Below are positions 1-7,772 of a DNA stretch of 19,177 nucleotides, piece after piece. Source of the stretch: JAZNUH01 sp045592225 (GTDB lineage: Bacteria; Bacillota; Clostridia; UMGS1883; UMGS1540); assembly GCA_045592225.1 (NCBI GenBank), contig JAZNUH010000004.1, positions 1 to 19,177 on the forward strand, written 5' to 3'. Both the position numbers and the translations under genes were made by a program. The notes beneath the pieces were generated by a model, which was not told the DNA's origin, did not search any database, and saw only the letters and a list, made by a program, of their open reading frames with translations. Position 1 is the stretch's first letter. Each line of letters opens with the position of its first letter.

Positions 1-1
1 G

Positions 2-283
2 AAGGAAATAAAGATTTCGGTTATTGTCGGTGCAATACTGGCGGCTGTTATCATTATTACAACCTGGGTTACCCGTCAGGATTTAAGTCTTGCCCTTACA
101 GTCGGTCTTTCCCTTTTCGCAACTGTTATTGTTGCAAAAAGTGTTGGTTGCCTGCTGCCTATTGGCGCAAAGCAGCTCAAACTCGACCCGGCTATAATGG
201 CATCACCTATCATCACTACAATAGTTGATATGTGTGCGCTGCTTCTCTACTTTACAGTAGCAACAAATCTTATGGGACTGTAA
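2..283 (+). CDS. mgtE: MgtE-type magnesium transporter, C-terminal fragment (5' end outside window)
   Basis: Open in frame from base 2 to a TAA at 281-283, giving 93 residues with no start inside the window. The fragment is almost wholly membrane. A first hydrophobic segment (ISVIVGAILAAVIIIT) is followed by a second (LALTVGLSLFATVIVA), then a polar turn leading to LKLDPAIMASPIITTIVD and a last helix ending LLLYFTVATNLMGL. The DPA(I)MASPIITT..D stretch matches the last two helices of MgtE, where the Asp of the final helix lines the Mg2+ pore (family knowledge). The cytoplasmic N and CBS domains, which gate the channel by sensing Mg2+, would lie upstream. It converges on tmk and ends just before a shared terminator. 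The family call is confident. Whether the full gene is intact cannot be seen here. Confidence 0.85.
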   Translation, partial: KEIKISVIVGAILAAVIIITTWVTRQDLSLALTVGLSLFATVIVAKSVGCLLPIGAKQLKLDPAIMASPIITTIVDMCALLLYFTVATNLMGL

Positions 284-336
284 AAACTGCCCAGACCGTA
301 AAAAGACAAAACAAAATTAAACCAAAAAATTTGCAT

Positions 337-374
337 AAAAACAAAGGATGTTCGTTTGAACATCCTTTGTTTTT
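337..374. terminator. Bidirectional intrinsic terminator between mgtE and tmk
   Basis: A perfect 17-bp inverted repeat (337-353 with 358-374) with a 4-base loop. The stem has an A-run on one side and a T-run on the other, so it can terminate transcription in both directions. It serves the rightward mgtE end and the leftward tmk end. The tmk stop codon (complement of 373-375) overlaps the outer end of the stem. Confidence 0.92.
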
Positions 375-999
375 ATATGAGTTTACTTACCTCATTATAT
401 ATTTTTTCTGCAATTTCCTCGGGCGTATCATCTGCATTTATCACCACAATATTATGGTCGGTAAGTCTGTCAAACACCGCCATAAACTTTCCGCGTATTT
501 CACGCAACATATTCGCATCCTTCTCAAAAATTTCAAGGTGACTTCTTGCGCCGTCAATACGTTTTTTGCAGTTGTCGGGGTCAACGTCAAGATATATACA
601 AAGGTCAGGCTTTTCAATGTCGGGGCAGTTTAAATTCATGTCCATTACCCAATCCATATCGGTGGAAATACCCTGATAAGCAAAGGATGAGTAATAGTAC
701 CTGTCGCTTATAACGTCACGTCCGTCGGCAAGCTGTTTTTTTACTCCCCATACAGGATTTACGTTATGTGCAACGCGGTCTGTCATAAAAAGTCCTGCCA
801 GCTCGGTAGCTGTGCGCGGACTTGTACCGCTTAGAACATCGCGGATAAGACCTCCTGTTACCGAATTGGTGGGTTCAGCGGTTGTGCATACACTTCTGCC
901 TTCACCAAGAAGCTTTTGCTCCAAAAGGCGAATCTGGGTAGATTTACCCGAACCGTCTAGTCCTTCAAATACTATAAAAAGCGGTTTTGTGTTTGACAT
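373..999 (-). CDS. tmk: Thymidylate kinase
   Basis: 208 residues, a normal length for dTMP kinase, which phosphorylates dTMP to dTDP with ATP in the cytosol. The P-loop GLDGSGKST is at residues 13-21. The DR(Y) motif DRYYYSS, used for nucleotide and phosphate contacts, is at 99-105. Residues 42-46 read EPTNS where many bacterial enzymes have EPGGT; this resembles the EPT-type subgroup seen in some Clostridia and archaea (from memory). The start ATG follows a strong AAAGGAGG site (1007-1014 region, complement). A TTGACG/TAGAAT promoter lies upstream. It is transcribed alone and diverges from the rimP operon. The Tmk identity is firm. Confidence 0.95.
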   Translation of the reverse strand: MSNTKPLFIVFEGLDGSGKSTQIRLLEQKLLGEGRSVCTTAEPTNSVTGGLIRDVLSGTSPRTATELAGLFMTDRVAHNVNPVWGVKKQLADGRDVISDRYYYSSFAYQGISTDMDWVMDMNLNCPDIEKPDLCIYLDVDPDNCKKRIDGARSHLEIFEKDANMLREIRGKFMAVFDRLTDHNIVVINADDTPEEIAEKIYNEVSKLI

Positions 1000-1024
1000 A
1001 AAGCCTACCTCCTTTGCATTTATT

Positions 1025-1054
1025 ATTCTAACATATAAAGGGGTAATACGTCAA
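1025..1054 (-). promoter_or_regulatory. Sigma-A-type promoter of tmk
   Basis: Read on the minus strand, TTGACG (complement of 1049-1054) is followed after 18 bases by TAGAAT (complement of 1025-1030). The tmk ribosome binding site and start lie about 25-30 bases further on. Spacing and hexamers fit a vegetative promoter. No operator repeats are evident. Confidence 0.7.
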
Positions 1055-1089
1055 CATTTGCCGCCAATTAAAAATTTTTACAAAAACCC

Positions 1090-1118
1090 TTGCAAATGCT
1101 GATTTTATGTGTTATAAT
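1090..1118 (+). promoter_or_regulatory. Sigma-A-type promoter of the rimP-nusA-infB operon
   Basis: TTGCAA (1090-1095), a 17-base spacer and a perfect TATAAT (1113-1118) predict a transcript start near 1125. That is just before the leader hairpin at 1132. No other convincing promoter is visible before metK, so the whole downstream cluster is probably one transcript with possible internal starts. Confidence 0.82.
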
Positions 1119-1131
1119 GCACTTGTGACAG

Positions 1132-1183
1132 AAGGAGTGGGCAAAACCCACTCCTTTGTGCGTACATAACTCGAAAGGAGTGG
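1132..1183 (+). promoter_or_regulatory. rimP leader with two mutually exclusive hairpins, one covering the ribosome binding site
   Basis: Helix A pairs AAGGAGTGGG (1132-1141) with CCCACTCCTT (1147-1156) around a 5-base loop. Helix B pairs CCACTCCTTT (1148-1157) with AAAGGAGTGG (1174-1183), which is the rimP Shine-Dalgarno region 5-14 bases before the ATG. Both are perfect 10-bp helices sharing the same middle strand, so only one can form at a time. Helix A leaves the ribosome site free and helix B hides it. The transcript starts a few bases upstream of helix A. The pairing is seen directly; a regulatory role is inferred. Confidence 0.6.
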
Positions 1184-1187
1184 CACA

Positions 1188-1643
1188 ATGAACAAAACCG
1201 AAAAAGCGGTATTTGAACTGGCAGAGCCTATTGCCGCTGAAATTGGTCTTCGCATTTACGAAACCGAATACAAAAAGGAAGGACCTGACTGGTATTTAAG
1301 AGTTTTTCTTTACAGCGAAAAGGGCGTAGATCTTGACAACTGCGAATATGTAAGCCGCAGACTCAGCGACCTGCTTGACGAAAAGGACTTTATTCAGAAC
1401 GCATATATGCTGGAGGTTTCCTCCCCTGGTATAAACAGAGCGCTTACCCGCGACTGGCATTATGAATCGGCAATCGACGAGGAAGTAGAGCTTAAGCTTT
1501 ACGAGCAGATAGCCGGCAGTAAAACTCTTTACGGAATATTAAAGGAATATAATAGCGACGCCTTGACACTTGAGGTTGAGGGCGAGCTTATAAATATAGA
1601 AAATAAAAAAATAGCAAGCGCAAAGCTTTGTATTTTGAAATAG
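1188..1643 (+). CDS. rimP: Ribosome maturation factor RimP
   Basis: 151 residues, typical for RimP (YhbC/YlxS), a two-domain protein needed for 30S subunit maturation around the 16S central domain and S12. The hallmark EVSSPGINRAL lies at residues 76-86 at the end of the N-terminal alpha/beta domain. The C-terminal part (from about residue 95) looks like the small SH3-like barrel. The start is an ATG five bases after GGAGTGG. It is the first gene of the operon and ends 11 bases before nusA, the usual arrangement in bacteria. Its translation may be tuned by the leader helices just upstream. Confidence 0.95.
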   Translation: MNKTEKAVFELAEPIAAEIGLRIYETEYKKEGPDWYLRVFLYSEKGVDLDNCEYVSRRLSDLLDEKDFIQNAYMLEVSSPGINRALTRDWHYESAIDEEVELKLYEQIAGSKTLYGILKEYNSDALTLEVEGELINIENKKIASAKLCILK

Positions 1644-1654
1644 GAGAGAACGAA

Positions 1655-2707
1655 ATGAGTAACGAACTTATGACCGCACTTGAGCTTTTAGCCAAGGAAA
1701 AGAAAATTAATAAGGACGACCTTTTTGAGGCCCTTAAGCATTCGCTGGTAGGTGCTTACAGAAAGTACTATGACGGTGGAGAAGATGTTGAAGTTAAGTT
1801 TGACAAAAACGGCAACGTAAAGGTCCACACAAGAAAAACTGTTGTAGAAATTCTTGAAGACCCCGAAACAGAAATTCTGCTTGACGAGGCACAGCGCATC
1901 AGCCCCAAGTATCAGCTTGGTGATGTGGCCGACATTGAAATTACTCCCCGCGATTTTGGCAGAATTGCCGCACAGAATGCAAAGCAGATGCTTGTTCAGC
2001 ACATCCGTGAGGCTGAAAGACAGCGCCTGTTTGACGAATATCATGACAAAGAGGGCGAGGTTGTTACCGCTACTGTTCAGAAGATGGACAAAAAGGGTGT
2101 TCTTATCGAAATCGGCGGAACAGAAACAATTATGCCCCATTACGAACAAATGCCCGGTGAAGTTTACCGCACAGGTGACAAGATAAGCGTACTGGTGCTT
2201 GAAGTTAAAAACACCCAGCGCGGTCTGCAGATTCTGGTTTCACGCACGCATCCCGGTCTTGTTCGCCGTTTGTTTGAACGCGAAATTCCTGAGATTGCTG
2301 CAGGCACAATTGAAATTAAGTCCATCGCACGTGAGGCAGGCAGCAGAACAAAAATCGCTGTATGGTCAAACGACCCCGATGTTGACCCCATGGGTGCTTG
2401 TGTTGGTACAAAGGGCACACGTATTGCGGCTATACTCAGTCATCTCGGCAGCGAAAAGATTGACGTTATAAAATACAGCGATGACCCTGCACAGTATATT
2501 GCAGAATCCATTTGCCCTGCAAAGGTTATAAATGTTGAGCTTGACGAAGAAGAAAAGTCGGCAGTTGCATCTGTTCCCGAATTCCAGCTTTCGCTGGCAA
2601 TAGGTAAAGATGGTCAGAACGCACGTCTTGCTGCAAAGCTGACAGGCTGGAAGATAGATATAAAGGGCGATAAAAACGCAGTGGGAGATGTGTTTGATAT
2701 TGGCTAA
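1655..2707 (+). CDS. nusA: Transcription termination/antitermination factor NusA
   Basis: 350 residues, the short Firmicute form without the C-terminal acidic repeats of proteobacterial NusA. The order is an N-terminal RNA-polymerase-binding domain (about 1-125), an S1 RNA-binding domain (about 130-200, starting near GEVVTATVQKMD), KH1 (with GACVGTKGTRI around 245-257) and KH2 (GKDGQN at 317-322). NusA binds elongating polymerase and modulates pausing, termination and rRNA antitermination. I chose the ATG at 1655 because GGAGAG at 1643-1648 is correctly spaced. An in-frame TTG at 1628 would add nine residues and has no good site. Its last 20 bases overlap the ylxR reading frame. Confidence 0.96.
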   Translation: MSNELMTALELLAKEKKINKDDLFEALKHSLVGAYRKYYDGGEDVEVKFDKNGNVKVHTRKTVVEILEDPETEILLDEAQRISPKYQLGDVADIEITPRDFGRIAAQNAKQMLVQHIREAERQRLFDEYHDKEGEVVTATVQKMDKKGVLIEIGGTETIMPHYEQMPGEVYRTGDKISVLVLEVKNTQRGLQILVSRTHPGLVRRLFEREIPEIAAGTIEIKSIAREAGSRTKIAVWSNDPDVDPMGACVGTKGTRIAAILSHLGSEKIDVIKYSDDPAQYIAESICPAKVINVELDEEEKSAVASVPEFQLSLAIGKDGQNARLAAKLTGWKIDIKGDKNAVGDVFDIG

Positions 2708-2957
2708 TAAAGCAGCACGCGAACGCACTTGTATCTCCTGCCGTAAGGGCAGCTCCAAGGAGGAGTTTTTCCGCATATCCCGTCTTGGCGACGGCACGGT
2801 TTCGGTAAACGCCGACGGCGGCAGAGGTGCTTATGTGTGTAAAAATACAGCCTGTGTTTTAAAAGCACAGAAGGAGAGACGCATAGAGCGCGCTCTCAAA
2901 ACAAAAATAGAAGCAGAAATTTACGAGCAGCTTCTTAATCTTTCGGAGAGTAAATAA
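2688..2957 (+). CDS. ylxR: YlxR family RNA-binding/regulatory protein (DUF448)
   Basis: 89 residues from the ATG at 2688. The family signature is clear: RTCISCRK near the N terminus and GRGAYVC in the middle, with a basic C-terminal half. YlxR sits between nusA and the L7Ae-like gene in most Firmicutes. It has been linked to nucleoid/transcription regulation and RNase P in some species (literature knowledge, not shown here). The start is uncertain. The ATG at 2688 has GGGAG immediately next to it, too close. TTG at 2694 (six bases after GGGAG) or TTG at 2700, giving MANKAARERTC, would match the usual N terminus better. All three overlap the end of nusA. Confidence 0.88.
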   Translation: MCLILANKAARERTCISCRKGSSKEEFFRISRLGDGTVSVNADGGRGAYVCKNTACVLKAQKERRIERALKTKIEAEIYEQLLNLSESK

Positions 2958-2959
2958 TA

Positions 2960-3274
2960 ATGGCAAAAAAACCTGACGGTATGATTGGTATGTCAGTTGC
3001 CGCCGGCAAGGTTGCCTTTGGCAGCGAAGAGGCGGTAAACCGCGTGCGGCGCGGCAGTGCACATCTTGTAATTGTGGCTACCGATGCCTCGGACAGAACC
3101 AAAAAACTTATGTATAATAAATGTAACAGCTTTGGTGTTGACATCATAGAATATGAAACGGTAGACGGACTTGGTCATATTACAGGCAAAAACCGTGTTT
3201 CGGCGCTTGCTGTATGTGATGCCGGTCTTGCCGGAGCAATTTTGAAAATTTACGGGGGTGGCATTAATGGCTAA
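2960..3274 (+). CDS. ylxQ: L7Ae/L30e-family K-turn RNA-binding protein YlxQ
   Basis: 104 residues with the alpha/beta/alpha L7Ae fold pattern. AAGKVAFGSEEAVNRVRRG (residues 14-32) is followed by the hydrophobic strand HLVIVATDAS and the helix of the RNA-contacting face, and ends with a short strand. YlxQ-type proteins bind kink-turn RNAs. Their exact role in Firmicutes is poorly defined, though the conserved place between nusA and infB suggests ribosome or RNA metabolism. The start ATG lies two bases after the ylxR stop, with GGAGAG ten bases upstream. The last 8 bases overlap infB, so translation is likely coupled. Confidence 0.88.
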   Translation: MAKKPDGMIGMSVAAGKVAFGSEEAVNRVRRGSAHLVIVATDASDRTKKLMYNKCNSFGVDIIEYETVDGLGHITGKNRVSALAVCDAGLAGAILKIYGGGING

Positions 3275-5591
3275 TGTAAATAAAGCTAATAAACCGAGAA
3301 TACATTCAATCGCAAAGGACCTGAATGTATCAAATAAAGAGGTAATGGATGTTCTGGAAAAGTACGGTATGGGTGTTAAAAACCATATGAGTACTCTTAC
3401 CTCTGCCGATATGGATGTAATATTTGATTATTACACCCAGAAATTTGATGACGGCACAGATATAACTGAATTTTTAAAGAGTAATCAGCCCAAAGACCCT
3501 GCGGCAGAAGCGCCTGCAGAGAAAAAGGAAAAGGCTGCGGGCAAAGCAAAGCCTGCCAAAAAGGCTGACGACAAGGCTAAAGCTGCGCCTGAAAAGGAAG
3601 AAAAACAAGCCCCCATCAAAAAGAGCACAGAAAAGGTTTACGTTGATACCCGTGCGGCAAGCGTTGACCTTGAAAAGATAGACACAACCGAAAAAATTGA
3701 GCAGATGGTTGACGGTATGATTAAAGAAGATACCGGCTCCACAAAGCAGAAGATTAAAAAATCTGCTAAACAGAATCAGCAGAAAAAGGATATTCCTGCC
3801 GAAAAGCCCAAGGAAAAGGTAAAGGAAAAGAAAAAGGAAAAGATAACCGTTGCTATTCCCGACGAAATTACAGTAGGTGAATTTGCACAGAGAATAGGCG
3901 TTGCAGCAACAGAGGTTATCAAGCGCCTTATTCAGCTCGGCATTATGGCGGCAGTAAGCCAGACAATTGACTTTGATACCGCTTCACTTATTGGTGACGA
4001 TTTAGGTGTAATTGTTGAAAAAGAGGTTATAGTAACAGATGAGGATATTCTCTTTGGTGACGAAGAGGATGCTCCCGAATCTCTCAAACCCCGCTGGCCG
4101 GTTGTTGTTGTTATGGGACACGTTGACCATGGTAAAACATCACTTCTCGATGCTATCCGTTCCGCTAACGTAACTGCAACAGAAGCAGGCGGTATTACAC
4201 AGCACATCGGTGCTTACAGCGTAAATATAGGCGACAACAAAATAACCTTCCTTGACACTCCCGGACATGAAGCCTTTACAGCTATGCGTGCCCGCGGTGC
4301 ACAGGTTACTGACGTTGCAATTATTGTTGTTGCAGCAGATGACGGTATTATGCCCCAGACAGTTGAGGCTATAAACCACGCAAAAGCTGCAGGCGTAAAT
4401 ATTATTATTGCAATCAACAAAATTGATAAAGAAAGTGCAAATATAGACAGAGTAATGCAGGAGCTTACCGAACACGGTCTTGTTCCCGAGGATTGGGGCG
4501 GTGACACAGTTTGCGTTCCCGTTTCTGCAAAACAGAATAAAAATATTGACTCTCTGCTGGAAATGGTTATCCTTATTTCCGAAATGAAGGAGCTTAAGGC
4601 AAATCCCGACAGACTTGCACGCGGTACTGTAATTGAGTCCCGCCTTGACAAGGGTCGCGGTCCTGTTGCTACTGTACTTGTTCAGAACGGTACACTTAAA
4701 ACAGGCGATATTATTGTTGCCGGCACAGCAGTTGGTCGTGTAAGAGCTATGATTGATGACAAGGGCGCACGCGTAACTACAGCAGGTCCTTCAACTCCTG
4801 TTGAAATCACCGGTCTCAGCGAAGTTCCTGACGGTGGTGACCTGTTCTATGCAGTAACCGATGAGCGAATGGCCCGCTCGGTTGTTGAACAGCGTAAGCA
4901 GAAGATTAAGGACGAACAGAATGCGGCTCAGTCGGCTGTAACTCTTGACGATTTGTTTGACAGAATAAAAGAAGGTGAGGTTAAAGACCTCAATATCGTT
5001 GTTAAGGCAGACGTTCAGGGTTCTGTTGAAGCGGTTCGCCAGTCCCTTGAAAAGCTTTCAAATGACGAAGTACGTGTTAAGGTTATTCACGGTGCCGTTG
5101 GTGCCGTTACCGAATCGGACGTTATGCTTGCAGTTGCATCGGGTGCTATTATCGTAGGCTTTAACGTACGTCCTGTTGCAGGTGCTGCACAGTCAGCAGA
5201 GCGCCAGGGTATAGATATTAGAATGTACCGCATCATCTACGAGGCTATTGAAGAAGTAGAAGCGGCTATGAAAGGTATGCTTGCTCCCAAATTCAAAGAA
5301 AAAATTCTGGGTCATGCAGAAATCAGAAACACCTTTAAGGTTAGCGGTGTAGGTACAATTGCCGGCTGTTACGTTCAGGACGGTAAATTTATGAGAAACT
5401 CCAATGTTCGTATCGTTCGTGACGGTATAGTTGTTCACGAAGGTGCGCTCAGCTCACTTAAGAGATTTAAGGATGACGTTAAGGAAGTTGCGTCGGGTTA
5501 CGAGTGCGGTATGGGCTTTGAAAACTACAACGATATTAAGGAAGGCGACATAATTGAATGCTCCATCATGGAGGAAGTAAAGCCTGATTAA
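3267..5591 (+). CDS. infB: Translation initiation factor IF-2
   Basis: 774 residues. An N-terminal IF2_N helical domain (about 10-65) is followed by a Lys/Ala/Glu-rich linker (about 70-190), a second IF2_N segment (about 195-245) and the GTPase core. The G motifs are GHVDHGKT (284-291), DTPGH (330-334), NKID (384-387) and SAK (420-422). Domains II, III and IV follow, with the fMet-tRNA-binding C2 barrel at the end. IF-2 places initiator tRNA on the 30S subunit and promotes subunit joining. I chose the ATG at 3267 because GGGGGTGG lies just before it; a GTG at 3258 in frame is too close to that site. It overlaps ylxQ by 8 bases. Confidence 0.97.
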   Translation: MANVNKANKPRIHSIAKDLNVSNKEVMDVLEKYGMGVKNHMSTLTSADMDVIFDYYTQKFDDGTDITEFLKSNQPKDPAAEAPAEKKEKAAGKAKPAKKADDKAKAAPEKEEKQAPIKKSTEKVYVDTRAASVDLEKIDTTEKIEQMVDGMIKEDTGSTKQKIKKSAKQNQQKKDIPAEKPKEKVKEKKKEKITVAIPDEITVGEFAQRIGVAATEVIKRLIQLGIMAAVSQTIDFDTASLIGDDLGVIVEKEVIVTDEDILFGDEEDAPESLKPRWPVVVVMGHVDHGKTSLLDAIRSANVTATEAGGITQHIGAYSVNIGDNKITFLDTPGHEAFTAMRARGAQVTDVAIIVVAADDGIMPQTVEAINHAKAAGVNIIIAINKIDKESANIDRVMQELTEHGLVPEDWGGDTVCVPVSAKQNKNIDSLLEMVILISEMKELKANPDRLARGTVIESRLDKGRGPVATVLVQNGTLKTGDIIVAGTAVGRVRAMIDDKGARVTTAGPSTPVEITGLSEVPDGGDLFYAVTDERMARSVVEQRKQKIKDEQNAAQSAVTLDDLFDRIKEGEVKDLNIVVKADVQGSVEAVRQSLEKLSNDEVRVKVIHGAVGAVTESDVMLAVASGAIIVGFNVRPVAGAAQSAERQGIDIRMYRIIYEAIEEVEAAMKGMLAPKFKEKILGHAEIRNTFKVSGVGTIAGCYVQDGKFMRNSNVRIVRDGIVVHEGALSSLKRFKDDVKEVASGYECGMGFENYNDIKEGDIIECSIMEEVKPD

Positions 5592-5610
5592 TCCAAAGGG
5601 GGAAAGCAAA

Positions 5611-5979
5611 ATGGCTTCTCACAGACAGGACAGAATAGAAGAAGAAGTAAAAAAGGAATTATCTGCTTTAATACGCGAGCTTAAAGACCCCAGAATTTCA
5701 GGGGTGGTAAGTGTTATCGCAGTAGATGTTACCAAGGATTTGCGTTTTGCAAAGGCTCATATAAGTGTTTTAGGCAGCGAAGAGCAGCGCCAGAGCACAC
5801 TCAAGGGCATTACTGCTGCTGCAGGCTTTATAAGACGCGAGATTGGTCATCGCGTTGGTCTGCGACACACACCCGAATTTACCTTTAAGCTGGATAATTC
5901 AATAGAATACGGTGCACATATAAATAAAATAATCGAATCTGTTTCCGGCAGTAAGGAGGACACCGATGAACAGCCCTGA
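5611..5979 (+). CDS. rbfA: Ribosome-binding factor A
   Basis: 122 residues, the family's usual size. RbfA is a single KH-like domain that binds the 30S subunit near the 3' end of 16S rRNA and aids late maturation and cold adaptation. Recognisable blocks are RQDRIEEEVKKELSALI at the N terminus, DPRI(S)GVVSV in the middle and RHTPEFTFKLDNSIEYG..I in the C-terminal half. A GGGGGAAAG site precedes the ATG, and the gene follows infB after 19 bases. The acidic tail (KEDTDEQP) overlaps the start of nrnA by 14 bases. Confidence 0.95.
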   Translation: MASHRQDRIEEEVKKELSALIRELKDPRISGVVSVIAVDVTKDLRFAKAHISVLGSEEQRQSTLKGITAAAGFIRREIGHRVGLRHTPEFTFKLDNSIEYGAHINKIIESVSGSKEDTDEQP

Positions 5980-6904
5980 TATAATTGCGGCATTATCCCA
6001 TGCCCGCCGTGTTGCTGTTCTGCCCCATGTGGGTATTGATGCGGATGCCCTTTGCGCCGCTTTGGCAATACAAAAGATTATTGAAAATTACGGCGGCAAA
6101 GCTGTGGTTTTTGCAGAGGAAAATGTCCCCCGCAGCCTTGACTTTATAGGCGGTAAAACCTTTATATGGGATAAAACCGATTTTGATTTTGATGTTGCTG
6201 TTGCCGTTGATTGCGGCGACAAGGCACGTCTCGGCGAAAGAACTCCGCTTTTTGATGCGACGGCACTTAAAATTAATATTGACCATCACGGCACAAACAC
6301 TAATTTCGGTGATTTGAATATGGTTGAACCCGATTCTCCGGCAACCTGTCAGCTTATTTACGATATGATTGATTTTCCGCTGACAAAAGAGCTTGCCCAG
6401 CTTATTATGACCGGAATTATTACAGATACAGGCGGTTTTCGTTTTTCGTCCACCTGTGCACATACTCATGAAACTGCAGCGGCACTTATACGCGCAGGCG
6501 CAAACAGCAGCCATATATGTGAACAGTTTTTTGACAACAAAAGCTTTGCGCAGCTTAAAATAGAGTCAGCCGTTATGTCTGCTGTTGAGCTTTATCACGG
6601 CGGTAAAACTGCAGCCGGCTATGCCACCGATCAAATGTTTGAGGAGGCGGGTGCAACCACCGATGATGCACAGGCAATTTCGGGAATTCTTCGCCAGATT
6701 GAAGGTGTTTCCACCTCAATTTTTGCCTACCACAAAAACGGCGAGGTTAAGCTTTCACTCCGCACCGACGGAATTGTAAATGCCGCAGAGGTATGCTCTT
6801 TACTTGGCGGCGGCGGACATATCCGCGCAGCAGGCGCAACCATGCAGGGCGACATAAAGGATTGTGTAAAAAAAGCACTTGAGGCGGTGGAGAAGTATTA
6901 TTAA
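5966..6904 (+). CDS. nrnA: DHH/DHHA1 phosphoesterase, NrnA-type nanoRNase/pAp phosphatase
   Basis: 312 residues. The DHH domain carries the metal motifs in order: H21 with D25 and D27 (HVGIDAD), D82 (VDCGD), D106-H107-H108 (IDHHGTN) and D154 (ITDTGG). The DHHA1 substrate domain shows GGGGHIRAAG at 281-290. NrnA degrades 2-5 nt RNA fragments and dephosphorylates 3'-phosphoadenosine 5'-phosphate with Mn2+. The first motif reads GIDAD where PDGDA is more usual, but both aspartates remain. An AAGGAGG site inside the rbfA 3' end precedes the ATG. The TAA stop overlaps the proposed truB start. The rbfA-nrnA-truB order is classic for Firmicutes. Confidence 0.92.
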   Translation: MNSPDIIAALSHARRVAVLPHVGIDADALCAALAIQKIIENYGGKAVVFAEENVPRSLDFIGGKTFIWDKTDFDFDVAVAVDCGDKARLGERTPLFDATALKINIDHHGTNTNFGDLNMVEPDSPATCQLIYDMIDFPLTKELAQLIMTGIITDTGGFRFSSTCAHTHETAAALIRAGANSSHICEQFFDNKSFAQLKIESAVMSAVELYHGGKTAAGYATDQMFEEAGATTDDAQAISGILRQIEGVSTSIFAYHKNGEVKLSLRTDGIVNAAEVCSLLGGGGHIRAAGATMQGDIKDCVKKALEAVEKYY

Positions 6905-7772
6905 CGGAATAGTGAATATATGGAAGCCTTCGGGAATTACCAGCCATACTGCGGTAAATCGCGTAAGGCGAATACTTAATATAAAAAGAGTGGGACACAC
7001 CGGCACCCTTGACCCCATGGCAGAAGGAGTTCTGCCCGTATGCGTTGGCAAAGCCACCCGTGCCGCAGACCTTATTGCAGGTTCAAAAAAAGGGTACCGC
7101 GCAAAAATGCGTCTTGGCATTACCACCGATACCGAGGATATAACCGGTACCATTCTCACAAGCTGTACACCCGAGGTTACGCCCGAACAGATAAAGGCTG
7201 TTTCTGCCGGATTTGTCGGCGACATTTTACAGACACCGCCTATGTATTCCGCGGTACACCACAACGGCAAGCGACTTTATGAGCTTGCAAGACAGGGCGT
7301 TACAGTAGAACGCAAGCAAAGACAGATAACCATTCATTCTCTCTCTGTTTCAGACATTATCGGCGACGAGATGAGCATTGACGTTATTTGTTCAAAGGGC
7401 ACATATATCCGTACCCTGTGTGCTGATATAGGACAAAAGCTTGGTTGCGGTGCAACCATGACAGCCCTTACGCGCACCAGAAGCGGTATTTTCACCGCAG
7501 ATACGGCAGTAACATTAGAGGATTTTGAAAAAGACCCCGAAAAACACATTATCCCCGTGGACAGGCTTTTTGAAAACTACCGCAGGGTAGAGCTTTCCGA
7601 TGATGATGTGAAAAGGGTTAAAACCGGTCTTTCACCCCGAACACGAATTGCCGAGGGAACAATATGCCGTCTTTATTCCGGCTCAGGTGAATTCCTTTGC
7701 ATTTCCGAAAGCCGCAAGGCTGAACGTTCAAATGAATTTAAAATGATTACCGGTTTTTACGAGGTAGGATAA
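6900..7772 (+). CDS. truB: tRNA pseudouridine(55) synthase TruB (probable ATT start)
   Basis: 290 residues if begun at 6900. TruB converts U55 of the tRNA T-loop to pseudouridine and acts as a tRNA chaperone. The N terminus would read (M)NGIVNIWKPSGITSH, the textbook TruB start. The catalytic Asp is in GHTGTLDPMAEGVLP (D38), and YxAKMRLGITTDTED and KGTYIRTL..D follow. The C-terminal extension resembles the second TruB domain. No ATG or GTG sits at the family start. GGAG at 6889-6892 is seven bases before an ATT that overlaps the nrnA TAA. An upstream TTG (6879) has no ribosome site and adds residues not typical of the family. The family is certain; the start is inferred. Confidence 0.93.
   Translation: MNGIVNIWKPSGITSHTAVNRVRRILNIKRVGHTGTLDPMAEGVLPVCVGKATRAADLIAGSKKGYRAKMRLGITTDTEDITGTILTSCTPEVTPEQIKAVSAGFVGDILQTPPMYSAVHHNGKRLYELARQGVTVERKQRQITIHSLSVSDIIGDEMSIDVICSKGTYIRTLCADIGQKLGCGATMTALTRTRSGIFTADTAVTLEDFEKDPEKHIIPVDRLFENYRRVELSDDDVKRVKTGLSPRTRIAEGTICRLYSGSGEFLCISESRKAERSNEFKMITGFYEVG

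Noticed and set aside
232..633. 133-codon rightward open frame across the mgtE-tmk junction
   Set aside because: It reads through the bidirectional terminator and opposite tmk, and has no ribosome site or family features.
5993..6514. 173-codon open frame antisense to nrnA
   Set aside because: It is opposite the conserved DHH motifs of nrnA and has Cys/Lys-rich low-complexity composition without a start signal.
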